Shown here in pieces: positions 7,727-16,462 of a stretch of 49,562 bases of DNA. The notes under the pieces are model-generated. The model saw only the letters and a list, made by a program, of their open reading frames with translations. It searched no databases and was not told where the DNA came from. The DNA lies in contig JAPPNE010000050.1 of NCBI GenBank assembly GCA_028818775.1, forward strand, positions 1-49,562, given 5' to 3'. The DNA comes from Deltaproteobacteria bacterium (GTDB lineage: Bacteria > Desulfobacterota > Binatia > UBA9968 > JAJDTQ01). The stretch's first letter is position 1, and each line of letters starts with the position of its first letter. The position numbers were made by a program, and so were the translations under genes.

Positions 7727-8674
7727 TCACTTGATGGCCAACGGATTCGTCGGCGACCCCACAGCGCCCGTGACCGGCAGCGCCGGGCCCACGAACATGA
7801 ACTCGTAGCGGCCGTCGACCGCGCAGTCTTCCGCCAGCTCTTCCAGGTGGAAGATCTCCCCTACCGTGAGCCCCATGTTGGGGATGCTGACCCAGTGCCA
7901 GGGCTGGGTGGCGTCGCGGGTCTGGTTGGGCCGGACCTCCACGCCCCAGGTGTCCGTGGCCACGGCGGCCACCTCCCGGGCATGGAGCCAGTCCAGCGTA
8001 TCGAACCCGAGTCCGGGGGCGTCCCCGCCGGGATAGCCGTCCCAGGATCCGGCGTCCAGCTTGGCCTTCATCTGTCCGGTGCGCACCAGCAGGTAGTCGC
8101 CGCGGCGCACCTCCACCTCCTGCGCCGCCATGGTCTTGTCCAAATCTTCGCTGGTGATGGCGTAGCCGTCCTCCAGCCAATCGCTTCCCTTGACCCGGGC
8201 CACGTCCAGCAGCACGCCGCGCCCCACCATCTTCTCCCGCGTCTTCTCGATGCCGTTCCTGGCGGCGCCGCCGGAGGTTACCAGCCGCACATCGTAGCCG
8301 TTGTACATGTAGTCGTCGTAGAAGATATGCGCCAGACCGTCCCACTGGGTGCCGGCCTGTAGCGGCATGATGATGATGTCGTCGGCGCCGCGGATGCGCC
8401 GGTGGTCGAGCACGCCCGAGTAGGCGTCCGTACCGGTGCGCAGCATCAGGTGGATGGGATTGAACCGGCCCATGGCCGGGTAGTTGCTCTTGCCGCTCTG
8501 CGGTCCGTCGGCGTCGTAGGCCAGGGCCAGCGAGAACACCCGCCCGCGGCGCACGAGTTGCGCCGCGGCGACGATGTCCTCGGGCGTGGTGAAGTTGAGC
8601 GTGCCGATCTCGTCGTCCTTGCCCCAGCGCCCCCAGTTGCGCAGCCGCTCCGCGGTCTCGCGGAGCCGTTTCAT
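7727..8674 (-). CDS. Cyclase-family metal-dependent hydrolase (kynurenine formamidase/isatin hydrolase-like)
   Basis: A 315-residue cyclase-family protein (PF04199 type), a manganese or zinc hydrolase fold that includes kynurenine formamidase and isatin hydrolase. RLRNWGRWGKDDEIGTLNF opens the family region. The metal-site motif reads GTQWDGLAH; the Q in place of the first H of GTHxDxxxH is seen in the longer bacterial subgroup. VRTGQMK and ATDTWGVEV follow in the usual order. The start is ambiguous: ATG 8674 lacks a good ribosome site, while TTG at 8704 sits six bases after a perfect AGGAGG and would add ten residues. It is first in the operon with creatininase, TraB-like and AMDase-like genes. 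Substrate unknown. Confidence 0.88.
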   Translation of the reverse strand: MKRLRETAERLRNWGRWGKDDEIGTLNFTTPEDIVAAAQLVRRGRVFSLALAYDADGPQSGKSNYPAMGRFNPIHLMLRTGTDAYSGVLDHRRIRGADDIIIMPLQAGTQWDGLAHIFYDDYMYNGYDVRLVTSGGAARNGIEKTREKMVGRGVLLDVARVKGSDWLEDGYAITSEDLDKTMAAQEVEVRRGDYLLVRTGQMKAKLDAGSWDGYPGGDAPGLGFDTLDWLHAREVAAVATDTWGVEVRPNQTRDATQPWHWVSIPNMGLTVGEIFHLEELAEDCAVDGRYEFMFVGPALPVTGAVGSPTNPLAIK

Positions 8675-8767
8675 CGTCAGTTTTCGGCGTCTTCCGGTGG
8701 CCAAACCCAACCTCCTGAGGGACTCCCGGGTTGAAAGTCTTGCCGGGATTGCCTATGAAACTCCGTC

Positions 8768-9031
8768 ATGTCGTCTTTCGCCGACAACGGCAAGGGCCGC
8801 AAAGTGATGCTCGGCTTCGTGGTGCGGCGTTGCGCCAGGGAGTTGGGCCACCATCCCACCCCGGACGAGTTCGCCCTCTGGGCCAACAACCAGAGGCGGG
8901 ACGGGGAACGCTACCATATCTTCGGACAGGCCATCTCGGCCGAGGCCGCGAAGATCATGCTGCGCAGCCTCGACCGGCTCGTGACCGTCCGCTCGCCGGA
9001 AGTGATACTCGGACAGCGCGAAGCCTCCTGA
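8768..9031 (+). CDS. Small hypothetical protein
   Basis: An 87-residue, basic, soluble protein with no recognised family. Its composition looks real: an amphipathic helix VVRRCARELGH, a PTPDEFALWANNQ turn and the second helix AEAAKIMLRSLDRLV. No strong ribosome site precedes ATG 8768, and a start at 8807 (MLGFVV) is possible. It lies between two minus-strand genes and converges with the amidohydrolase gene, whose end is 28 bases away. Confidence 0.55.
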   Translation: MSSFADNGKGRKVMLGFVVRRCARELGHHPTPDEFALWANNQRRDGERYHIFGQAISAEAAKIMLRSLDRLVTVRSPEVILGQREAS

Positions 9032-9059
9032 GGCCTCGGGCTCCCTCCGTTCCGCGCCT

Positions 9060-10211
9060 TCAGGAAGCCTTCCTCGCAGCGTCGCTGATGTCCAGGTTGT
9101 AGAGCCGGGCGCCGTTGTCCCGCAGGATCTTGGTCTTGACGCTCTCGCTCAGGTCCGTGCGCTGCTTGAGGTAGTCGCTCGACAGCACCTCGCGGTCGCC
9201 GTGGGGCATGTCGGAGCCGTACACCACCTGCCCCTCTCCCACCAGCTCCACCACCTGCGGCAGCAACGAGTCCTCCACCTCCGCGCTCAGGTAGAGGTTG
9301 CCCTGCCGGACGTAATCCATGGGCGCCAGCTTGGCCTTGGGCACCGTGTCCGGAAGGATGTCGGCGAGGAAGTTGCCCGAGTGGCCGAAACGGTGGTCGA
9401 GCCGGTCGATCATGAAGTGGACCCACTGGCAGCCGGCCTCCAGGAATCCCACGCGCATGGTGGGGAACCGGTCCAGCAACCCGCTGTTGATCATGGACGA
9501 GAAGCCCAGGAGCACCGGCATCAGGAATGCGTTCACCGACGACGGATAGATGTGGGTGAACAGGCCGGTGATGGCCGGACAGGCCCAGCCCACGTGGATC
9601 GCCAAGGTCAGGTCCCGCTCCACCAGCGCCTCGTAAAACGGCAGGAAGGCGGGGTCGTCCAGCAGCCGGTCGCCGATGGTGCCCAGCACCATGACGGCGA
9701 TGGCGCCCAGCTCGTGGGCTTCCTTCACCTGCGCCACCGCCCCTTCGACGTCGTCGAGGTTCACCACCGCCGCCCACTTCAGCCGCTCGTGGGCGCCGAT
9801 CTGGTCGCCGAGGAAGCGGTTGTACGCGGTGCTCATGGCGGTCACGAGCGCCGGGTTCGCGGCCAGCGGATAGGCGAGGAAAAGGGTCGGATAGAGGACC
9901 TGCAGCGAGATCCCCTCCTTGTCCATGGCCTCGATGCGCTCCTTGACGCCGTGGATCTCCATGCTGCCGATGGTGTCGGACTTCTTCTGCGCGTGGGGCG
10001 TCTTCTTGCCATGGTAGCTCGCCGGGGTGCCGAGGTTGTGGGCGCCGCGCCCGACCCGGCGCGGGTACATCTGCTCCTCGATCATCCAGTAGACCATCTT
10101 GTCGATGGCCACCACCCGCGGCTTCTGGGCGCGAAACTCAGGGTCGAAGTACTTGTCGCTGAACGTGGTTTCGCTTTCCTCGACGTGTCCGTCGGCATCC
10201 ACCAGGTACAT
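9060..10211 (-). CDS. Amidohydrolase family protein (PF04909, ACMSD-like)
   Basis: A 383-residue TIM-barrel metallohydrolase of the amidohydrolase_2 group, which includes aminocarboxymuconate-semialdehyde decarboxylase and related decarboxylases and hydratases. The N-terminal DADGHVEE supplies the metal-site His (normally DxHxH, here DGH only), LAIHVGW the barrel His, GFLEAGCQWV a conserved loop, and VYGSDMPHGD the metal Asp with its His neighbour. A strong GGAGGTGACTC precedes the ATG. It is divergent from the NMT1-type ABC operon (206 bases between), so the two may share a substrate. The substrate is not deducible. Its leader contains a long inverted repeat. Confidence 0.9.
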   Translation of the reverse strand: MYLVDADGHVEESETTFSDKYFDPEFRAQKPRVVAIDKMVYWMIEEQMYPRRVGRGAHNLGTPASYHGKKTPHAQKKSDTIGSMEIHGVKERIEAMDKEGISLQVLYPTLFLAYPLAANPALVTAMSTAYNRFLGDQIGAHERLKWAAVVNLDDVEGAVAQVKEAHELGAIAVMVLGTIGDRLLDDPAFLPFYEALVERDLTLAIHVGWACPAITGLFTHIYPSSVNAFLMPVLLGFSSMINSGLLDRFPTMRVGFLEAGCQWVHFMIDRLDHRFGHSGNFLADILPDTVPKAKLAPMDYVRQGNLYLSAEVEDSLLPQVVELVGEGQVVYGSDMPHGDREVLSSDYLKQRTDLSESVKTKILRDNGARLYNLDISDAARKAS

Positions 10212-10223
10212 GAGTCACCTCCG

Positions 10224-10283
10224 TCGGTTGGGCCGCGCCCTCCGGTCGTCCGCGAGCGCAACCTCTGAAGGTAGCCCAACCGA
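10224..10283 (-). promoter_or_regulatory. Leader inverted repeat just upstream of the amidohydrolase ribosome site
   Basis: TCGGTTGGGC (10224-10233) and its exact reverse complement GCCCAACCGA (10274-10283) form a perfect 10-bp inverted repeat with 40 bases between the arms. The near arm abuts the amidohydrolase ribosome binding site (10212-10222 on the minus strand). In RNA this would be a closing stem of a folded leader; in DNA it could be a split operator. No known riboswitch class was recognised. Confidence 0.4.
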
Positions 10284-10322
10284 TGGGGCAGTTCAAGGCT
10301 GAGACGCGTGGAACGGCGTGCG

Positions 10323-10351
10323 TTGACACCGTCGGGAAAAATCTCTAGGGT
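10323..10351 (+). promoter_or_regulatory. Sigma-70 promoter of the NMT1-type ABC operon
   Basis: A perfect TTGACA (10323-10328), 17-base spacer and TAGGGT (10346-10351) stand about 65 bases upstream of the binding-protein start. The same -10 hexamer is seen at the minus-strand promoter at 17678-17683. Confidence 0.6.
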
Positions 10352-10417
10352 TCACAACTTTACCGGTGAGACACCGTATCACTGGACGAACTCCTGACAA
10401 CCGACGAGGAGGGAATC

Positions 10418-11383
10418 ATGGTCCGACTCATTGCAAGTTTTCTGACAGCCGCCATGACGCTGGCAGGCGCCGCCACGGTGCTGGCGCAGAACATGCCGGT
10501 GGTGCAGATGTCGTCGTTCGACAAGCCGTCCTTCGGCCACACGACGGCTTCGCTGATCGAGGCCAACGACTTCGACAAGAAGCACGGCATCGACATCCAG
10601 TGGGTCTTCAAGCAGGGACGCGCGGCCAACACGGACTTCGCCACGGGCAGGGACAAGATTACCATCGCCTCGGCGCTTCTGTCGGAAGCCAACCGCCGGC
10701 TCAAGGGCGTGAAATCGGTTTATCTGTTCAACGTGCTGAACGGCCACGGCGCGCTCTTGACCATGGACCCGGCCATCAACAGCGTGGCGGACCTCGAAGG
10801 CAAGAGCCTGGCGGCAGTCACGGTGACCACCAACTACGCCATGTTCCGGTACTTCGCCCAAAAGGCCGGCACCGACCTGAACAAGGTGTCGATCCAATCC
10901 ACCAACACCGCGGGACTGGCCACCTTGCTCATGGCCAAGCGTGCCGACGCCATACACATCTGGGAGCCGAACTACTCCAGGATGCTGGTGACCAACCCCG
11001 GCAAGCTCAAGATGATCGAGTACTTCCACCAGTGGGAAGCCATCCACGGGGCGCCGCAAAGGGGCTTCCTGGGCGTGGCGGCCCATGAGGACTGGATCAA
11101 CGCCAACAAGGAGCTGATCCCGAAGATCTACGCGGCCTTCGCGGAGCTGGCGAAGTGGCTGCCGACGCACCATGACGAGGCCGCCGCGATCATCGAGAAG
11201 GCGGCCGGCGTGCCCAAGGAGGCCTTCCTCATGGCCCTGAGCGCGGCGCGCTATCCCCTGGACGTGGTGCCCGCGGCGGAGATCGAAGGCAACATCAAGG
11301 CCCTCTTCCAGGCCGGCATCGACAGCGGCTACATGAAGCAGATGCCGGACGACGGCGTCCTCTACCGGGGCAAGGTCCGCTAG
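10418..11383 (+). CDS. ABC transporter substrate-binding protein (NMT1/SsuA/TauA type)
   Basis: A 321-residue periplasmic binding protein. A signal peptide of about 23 residues ends near TVLAQ. The mature part begins VVQMSSFDKPSFGH and contains KKHGIDIQWVF, LLTMDPAINSVADLEGKSLAAVTVTTNYAMFRYF and AIHIWEPNYSRML, the pattern of SsuA/NMT1 proteins that bind sulfonates, pyrimidine precursors, nitrate or aromatic acids. GGAGGGAATC precedes the ATG. First gene of a four-gene operon (binding protein, permease, ATPase, small membrane protein). Ligand unknown. Confidence 0.92.
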   Translation: MVRLIASFLTAAMTLAGAATVLAQNMPVVQMSSFDKPSFGHTTASLIEANDFDKKHGIDIQWVFKQGRAANTDFATGRDKITIASALLSEANRRLKGVKSVYLFNVLNGHGALLTMDPAINSVADLEGKSLAAVTVTTNYAMFRYFAQKAGTDLNKVSIQSTNTAGLATLLMAKRADAIHIWEPNYSRMLVTNPGKLKMIEYFHQWEAIHGAPQRGFLGVAAHEDWINANKELIPKIYAAFAELAKWLPTHHDEAAAIIEKAAGVPKEAFLMALSAARYPLDVVPAAEIEGNIKALFQAGIDSGYMKQMPDDGVLYRGKVR

Positions 11384-11410
11384 CGAGAGCCCCGCAACGC
11401 ATCCGCTGGC

Positions 11411-12250
11411 ATGGAATCCGAGGCAACCCGCACCGAGTTGTCACCGGCTCAGGCCCAGGAGGCGTGGCATGCGCGCCTCCTGAGCCTCATGACCGCCCGG
11501 AAAGAGCCGATCATTTCCTTCGGCGTGATCCTGGCGGCCTGGCAGATCGCTTCCTTCTTCCTGCCCCCCTACCTGGTTCCGGGCGTCGGCGCCATCCTCG
11601 CCGCTTTCATCGAGATCGTCGCGAGCCTCGCCTTGCTGGGGGACGTCCTCACCACCATGGGGCGCATCTTCCTGGGCCTCGTGCTGGCGTTCATCACCGG
11701 CACGATCCTCGGCGTCTTCATGGGCTTTACGGAGACGGTGGAGAAGTACACCCTGCCGGTGCTGCATTTCATCATGGGCATTCCGGCGCTCTCCTGGGTG
11801 GTGTTCGCCATCATCTGGTTCAGCCACGTGGAGACGCGCATCGCCTTCATCCTGCTGGCCGGCTGCCTGCCCAACTACGCCCTCATCATCCACGACGGCA
11901 TCAAGAGCATCTCCAAGGAATACCTGGACATGCTGCGGGCCATGCGCCCGACGCGCAAACAGCTCTTCTCCAAGCTGATCCTGCCGGGCATGATCCCGGC
12001 CGTGCTGACTTCCTGGAAGGTCAACCTCGGGCTCGCCGCGCGCGTGGTCATCGTCGCCGAGCTGGTGGGCGCCAGCCGGGGCGTGGGCAACAAGCTGCTG
12101 CTGGCGCAGGAACTCTTCGAGATGCCCAAGGCCATCGCCTGGACGCTGGTGCTGGTGGCCTTCCTGCTCATCACCCAGTTCGTCATTCTCTTTCTGGAGC
12201 ACAAGCTGCTGCGCTGGCGTCCGGCGAAGCAGGGAGGAATGGCAACGTGA
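11411..12250 (+). CDS. ABC transporter permease (SsuC/TauC type)
   Basis: A 279-residue inner membrane permease with about six membrane segments. The cytoplasmic coupling loop (EAA loop) is seen around KEYLDMLRAMRPTRKQLFSKLILPGMIPAVLTSWKV and is typical of the SsuC/TauC/ThiX group. The gene starts 27 bases after the binding protein, with no strong ribosome site, and its TGA overlaps the ATPase GTG by four bases (GTGA at 12247-12250), so translation of the two is coupled. It partners the ATPase and binding protein for uptake of the same ligand. Confidence 0.92.
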   Translation: MESEATRTELSPAQAQEAWHARLLSLMTARKEPIISFGVILAAWQIASFFLPPYLVPGVGAILAAFIEIVASLALLGDVLTTMGRIFLGLVLAFITGTILGVFMGFTETVEKYTLPVLHFIMGIPALSWVVFAIIWFSHVETRIAFILLAGCLPNYALIIHDGIKSISKEYLDMLRAMRPTRKQLFSKLILPGMIPAVLTSWKVNLGLAARVVIVAELVGASRGVGNKLLLAQELFEMPKAIAWTLVLVAFLLITQFVILFLEHKLLRWRPAKQGGMAT

Positions 12251-13017
12251 GCACCGCCGAACCCGTCGTCCAAATGCAGGACGTGCAGATGGTCTTCACC
12301 TCGGTGGACGGCGACCGCTTCACCGCGGTGGAAGGGCTCGACCTGGAGGTGGGGAGCGGTGACGTCGTCGCCATCGTCGGCAAGACCGGCTGCGGCAAGT
12401 CCACCACGTTCAACCTGTTGCTGGGCCTGGAGCAGCCCACGTCGGGTTCCATCGCGCTCCTGGGACACGATCCCTACAGGGAATTCGACTGGTTCCGCTC
12501 CAAGCTGGGCGTCATCTTCCAGACCGACCGCCTGCTGCCCTGGCGCACCGCACTGGAGAACGCCCGGGTCGGGCTCGAGATCCTCGACTACAGCGAAAAG
12601 GAACAGAACGACATCGCCCTGCAGTGGCTGCACAAGCTGGAACTACAGGGCTTCGAGGACGCCTATCCCCACGAGCTGTCCGGCGGCATGCGCCAGCGCG
12701 TGGGCATGGCCCGGGCCTTCTGCCTCACGCCGGAGATCTTCTTCGCCGACGAGGCCTTCGGCCACCTGGACCAGTCCACCGCCCGGCGCCTGCGCGAGGT
12801 ATTCCTGGAGCTCGTGAACGAGAGCCGGAAGACCTGCCTCCTCATCACCCACAACATCCATGAGGCGCTGGAGATCGGCTCCCGCCTGGTGATCCTCGGC
12901 AAGCCCGGCCGGGTCCTCGCCGACATGGAAACCCCCACCAACGCCACCCGCGCCGAGATGGCCGAGTTCGAGGACCGGGTCCTCGACATCATCGAAAGCA
13001 ACGAAGTCGTCGGGTGA
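12247..13017 (+). CDS. ABC transporter ATP-binding protein (SsuB/TauB type)
   Basis: A 256-residue ATPase that energises the importer. Walker A is GKTGCGKST, the Q-loop region is VIFQTDRLLPWRT as in SsuB/TauB, the signature is LSGGMRQRV, Walker B is EIFFADEAF and the switch His is in LITHNIHEAL. The GTG at 12247 overlaps the permease stop and has GGGAGG upstream, which decides this start. Its own TGA overlaps the GTG of the next gene in the same way. Confidence 0.94.
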   Translation: MSTAEPVVQMQDVQMVFTSVDGDRFTAVEGLDLEVGSGDVVAIVGKTGCGKSTTFNLLLGLEQPTSGSIALLGHDPYREFDWFRSKLGVIFQTDRLLPWRTALENARVGLEILDYSEKEQNDIALQWLHKLELQGFEDAYPHELSGGMRQRVGMARAFCLTPEIFFADEAFGHLDQSTARRLREVFLELVNESRKTCLLITHNIHEALEIGSRLVILGKPGRVLADMETPTNATRAEMAEFEDRVLDIIESNEVVG

Positions 13018-13415
13018 AGCGCTACGGTTTCTGGCTCCTTGCACTGGGATGGCTTCCGGCGGGGGTCATGCTCCAGGCGCTGTTCCGGTTCTTTCCGGGC
13101 GGGGGCGAGGGCTGGACTCCGGAGCTCATCCTCATGGCCGGCGTGATGATGATCCAGAGCCTGATTCCCGTGGCCGTCTGCGGCCTGCCGCTGGCGCTGG
13201 CCTGCCGGCGGATCTGGCGCATGGACTTTCACCGGACCGCCTGGAGCCTGGGTGTCGGCCTGGGCGCCGTCACCACGCTCGCAACGGTGCTCGCGGGTCT
13301 GCTGGGACCGTTGGCGATCCTCATTGCCGCGTTGGTGCTGAGCCTGCCGGCATGGGTCGTCGCCTTCCTGCTCGGGCGACGAAAGCGGGAGCGGAGTGGA
13401 ACAAACGGTGTATAG
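13014..13415 (+). CDS. Small four-helix membrane protein, translationally coupled to ABC operon
   Basis: A 133-residue protein with about four hydrophobic segments (residues 5-26, 37-62, 77-96 and 98-120) and a basic C-terminal tail RRKRERSG. Its GTG start overlaps the ATPase stop by four bases, so it is the fourth cistron of the importer operon. No family is recognised. It may be an accessory membrane component of the transporter; only the position suggests this. Confidence 0.75.
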   Translation: MKRYGFWLLALGWLPAGVMLQALFRFFPGGGEGWTPELILMAGVMMIQSLIPVAVCGLPLALACRRIWRMDFHRTAWSLGVGLGAVTTLATVLAGLLGPLAILIAALVLSLPAWVVAFLLGRRKRERSGTNGV

Positions 13416-13438
13416 GGGCGACCGACCGGTTACCCCTA
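13413..13438. terminator. Hairpin between convergent operons
   Basis: TAGGGG and CCCCTA close a nested stem containing ACCG/CGGT, symmetric on both strands, starting at the stop codon of the small membrane protein and 26 bases before the end of the convergent TRAP gene. There is no T-run, so if it acts as a bidirectional terminator it is not a classical one. Confidence 0.4.
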
Positions 13439-13463
13439 CCGCGTCTATCGCCGTTGCAGGTTC

Positions 13464-14777
13464 CTACCCCAGCATCCGGTCCGGCAGCCACAGGGAGATC
13501 TGCGGGAAGGCCACCAGGATAATGAGGGTGAACACGTCCATCAGGAAGAACGGCAGGATGCCCTTGAAGATCTCCTCGAGGCGCACCATGCCGTGGGCCG
13601 CGGCGTTCACGGTGTAGACGTTCATGCCCACCGGCGGCGTGATGAGGCCGATCTCCGAGGTCTTGATCACCAGCACGCCGAACCAGATGCCGCTGAAGCC
13701 CATCTGGATGATGATGGGGAAGACGATGGGCAGGGTGATGGCCATCATCGCGGCCGGGTCCATGAACATGCCCAGGAACACGTAGAGCAGGAGGAAGCCG
13801 GTCAGGACCAGGTGGCGCGGCATGCCGGAGCTCACCAGGTAGTCCGCCAACCGCGGGCCGACGTTGGTGATGGCAAGGAACCGGCTGAAGATGTAGGCGC
13901 CGATGATGATGGTGAAGAGCATCGTGGTGGAGGTGGCGGTGTCCAGCACGGTGTTCCGCAGCCTCTCGCGCGAGAAAGCGCCCTTGACGATCATGATCAC
14001 GAACGCGCCGAAGGCGCCGAAGGCGCCCGCCTCCGTGGGCGTGGCGATGCCCAGGTAGATGGCGCCCATGACGACGATTGAGAGCGTGACGATGCCCCAC
14101 ACCCGGTACAGGGACAGGAGCTTCTCCCTCAATGGCGGCCTTTCCTCGAGGATGGGCGCAATCTCGGGCCGGAGCCGGACCCAGCATGAAATCATGCCCA
14201 TGTAAATCAGCGCGGAGAGGACCCCCGGAATGAAGCCGGCGATGAGCAGCTTGCCGATGGACTGCTCCGTAATGATCCCGTAGATGATCATCAGGCCGCT
14301 GGGAGGAATCAGCGCTCCCAGCGTCCCAGAAGCCGCGATGGCGCCGGTGGCAAGCCGCTTGTCGTAGCCATACTTGGTCATTTCCGGCAGGGCCACCTGG
14401 GTGAAGGTGGCGGCCGTGGCCACGCTGGAGCCGCAGGCCGCGGCAAACGCGGCGCAACTCGCCGTGGTGGCCATGGCGAGGCCGCCGCGGACCCGTCCCA
14501 GCCACTTGTGAACCACCGAGTAGATATCCGCGCTCAAGCCGCCATAGTTGGCGAACTGCCCCATCAGGATAAAGACGGGGATGGCGAAGAACGTGAAGTT
14601 GGCCACCACCTTGTACGGGGTCGTCCGCAAGAGACCGATGCCGGCGGCCCAGCTGTCGGTGAGCACGACGAAGCCCAACACCCCGACCAGCCCCAGCGAC
14701 ACGGCCACGTGAAGGCCGCACAGGAGCAGGAAGATCAGGAGAAAGACGCTGATGATCGCCAGGAAGGTTGGGTCCAT
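13464..14777 (-). CDS. dctM: TRAP transporter large permease subunit
   Basis: A 437-residue DctM-type protein with about 12 membrane segments, the ion-coupled channel of a tripartite TRAP transporter for organic acids. AIPVFILMGQF, AACGSSVATAATFTQVALPEM, ASGTLGALIPPSG and the C-terminal TSEIGLITPPVGMNVY are the standard TRAP motifs. The ATG at 14777 is seven bases after the DctQ stop, so the two are co-translated. It lies at the 3' end of a minus-strand cluster with two binding proteins. Confidence 0.95.
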   Translation of the reverse strand: MDPTFLAIISVFLLIFLLLCGLHVAVSLGLVGVLGFVVLTDSWAAGIGLLRTTPYKVVANFTFFAIPVFILMGQFANYGGLSADIYSVVHKWLGRVRGGLAMATTASCAAFAAACGSSVATAATFTQVALPEMTKYGYDKRLATGAIAASGTLGALIPPSGLMIIYGIITEQSIGKLLIAGFIPGVLSALIYMGMISCWVRLRPEIAPILEERPPLREKLLSLYRVWGIVTLSIVVMGAIYLGIATPTEAGAFGAFGAFVIMIVKGAFSRERLRNTVLDTATSTTMLFTIIIGAYIFSRFLAITNVGPRLADYLVSSGMPRHLVLTGFLLLYVFLGMFMDPAAMMAITLPIVFPIIIQMGFSGIWFGVLVIKTSEIGLITPPVGMNVYTVNAAAHGMVRLEEIFKGILPFFLMDVFTLIILVAFPQISLWLPDRMLG

Positions 14778-14784
14778 GTGATGT

Positions 14785-15333
14785 CTACCCCGGGGTTATG
14801 AGACTGCGAAAATGCTTCCAGGCGTCTCTCAACATCTGGATGGCGATGAGAGCGGCGCCGAACGGGATGGCGAGCTTGGGCGGGTAGACCGGAATCTGCA
14901 CCAGTCCGTCGGACGCCTCGCGGTATTCCAGGGCGGAGAGCCCGGCATGCCACGACTGCCAGGCCATAAGCACGAAGAACACCGCCGCAATCAGGAGGAC
15001 GAACACCGCGAGGCCGTCGCCGATCTTCCCCGGCAGCCGCTGGGTCACCAGCTCCACGCAGATGTGCCGCTTGGTGAGCTGGACATACGCCAGGCTGAAA
15101 AAGACCACGAACACGATGAGGAACTCGGTGAACTCCAGCGTCCCGGGGATCGGGCTCGAGAACACGTAGCGCCCGGTGACGTCCACCGTGATCAGCAGCA
15201 TCATGAAAAACAGGACGTAGCCGCTGATCTCGTTCAGGAAGGTCATGAACCGGGTCATCCAGGTATGGTCGCCTTCCGGCGCCGCGAAACCCGGGGTTAC
15301 GGCGGATTCAAGAGTATCCTTAGATGGTTCCAA
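14785..15333 (-). CDS. dctQ: TRAP transporter small permease subunit
   Basis: A 182-residue DctQ-type membrane protein with four membrane segments. VTGRYVFSSPIPGTLEFTEFLIVFVVFFSLAYVQLTKRHICVELV contains the family core, including GRYVF.S.IPG..E and the later H-I-x-V-E-L. The start is TTG at 15333, with AAGGGG about 13 bases upstream; ATG at 15258 would remove the polar N-terminus and cannot be excluded. It sits 97 bases after the upstream binding protein gene. Confidence 0.92.
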   Translation of the reverse strand: MEPSKDTLESAVTPGFAAPEGDHTWMTRFMTFLNEISGYVLFFMMLLITVDVTGRYVFSSPIPGTLEFTEFLIVFVVFFSLAYVQLTKRHICVELVTQRLPGKIGDGLAVFVLLIAAVFFVLMAWQSWHAGLSALEYREASDGLVQIPVYPPKLAIPFGAALIAIQMLRDAWKHFRSLITPG

Positions 15334-15430
15334 GACAGCCTGACCCCTTGACGTTGCGCAGGGACGGCATCACCGCCGCCCCCGCAGCCGCGTGTTGTGG
15401 AGGGAGGGTTGCCCCCGCCCCATGACCGGT

Positions 15431-16462
15431 TTATTCGCCGCGGAAGACGGCCAGGGTCTTCTTGCCCGGCAGGCCCAGCTTCTCCATGCTGGCCACCCAG
15501 TCGCCGGCGATCTTCTTCACGCCCGGGCTGTTCTTCCACTTCTCCCTGTCCGAGGCGGAGAAGTCGACGATCTTGACGCCCTTGCCCGTCAGGTACTTCT
15601 GGAACTTGACGTCGTCGTCCTTCATGGCCTGGGCTTCCCACTTGCCGACCTTCTCACCCTCTTCCAGGAGGATCTTCTGGTGCTCCTTCGACAGGGAGTC
15701 CCACTTCCTCTTGTTGATGGTGAAGGTGTTGACGCCCGCGATGCAGCCCATCTCGATCTTGCTCATGTACTTGGCCACCTCGTAGGTCTTGAACCGCTGG
15801 GCCGCCTCGAAGGAGAGGATGCGCGCGTCGATGGTCTTGCGTTGCAGCGCCTCGTACATCTCGCCGCCGGTGGTGCTCACCGGAATCCCGCCCCCCGCCT
15901 TGATGGCCTTGGGCGCGATGCGGCCGAAGGTGCCGACCTTCTTGCCCTTGAGCTCCGCCAGGTTCGTGATGGGGTAGTGCGCCACGAGTTGGTAGCTCGC
16001 CGTGGCGGTCATACCCACCACCACGTGACCGAACTTGGCCAGCTCCGCGCTGGCCTCCGGGATCTGCGCGAGCACGCGCATGCCGCCGTCGCGCGACTGC
16101 ACCGGATCACTCACGGCGAAGGGAAGCCCGCCGACCTGCAACAGCCGGATCTTGTCGGAGAAGTATCCGATGGCCAGATCCGCCATGTCGGACGTGCCCA
16201 ACTGCACCGCCTCCAGGGCCTCCTTGGCGTGCACCAGCGAGTTGGCCCAGAAGATCTGCACCTCGATCTCGCCGTTGGTCCTCTTGGCCACGCCGTTCTT
16301 GAAATGCACCAGGTAGTCGGCGCGCGGAGTTCCCGGGCGCGCTGACTGCGTCGCTACCTTGAGGATGATCTTGGATTGGGCGTCCTCCGGGACTGTCAGC
16401 CCGGCGACGCACAGGACACCGGCCATCAGGAAGACCACTAACGATTTCGACATTGCCTTCAT
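15431..16462 (-). CDS. dctP: TRAP transporter substrate-binding protein, copy 1
   Basis: A 343-residue DctP-type periplasmic binding protein. A signal peptide ends near PEDAQSK; the mature part has FKNGVAKRTNGEIEVQIFWANSLV, ALQRKTIDARILSFEA and KWDSLSKEHQKILLEEGEK, typical of the family that binds carboxylates through a conserved Arg. ATG 16462 has AGGGGAG just upstream. It is about three quarters identical by eye, and equal in length, to the second copy at 17779-18810. It lies next to dctQM, so this copy is the probable partner of the membrane subunits. Confidence 0.94.
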   Translation of the reverse strand: MKAMSKSLVVFLMAGVLCVAGLTVPEDAQSKIILKVATQSARPGTPRADYLVHFKNGVAKRTNGEIEVQIFWANSLVHAKEALEAVQLGTSDMADLAIGYFSDKIRLLQVGGLPFAVSDPVQSRDGGMRVLAQIPEASAELAKFGHVVVGMTATASYQLVAHYPITNLAELKGKKVGTFGRIAPKAIKAGGGIPVSTTGGEMYEALQRKTIDARILSFEAAQRFKTYEVAKYMSKIEMGCIAGVNTFTINKRKWDSLSKEHQKILLEEGEKVGKWEAQAMKDDDVKFQKYLTGKGVKIVDFSASDREKWKNSPGVKKIAGDWVASMEKLGLPGKKTLAVFRGE

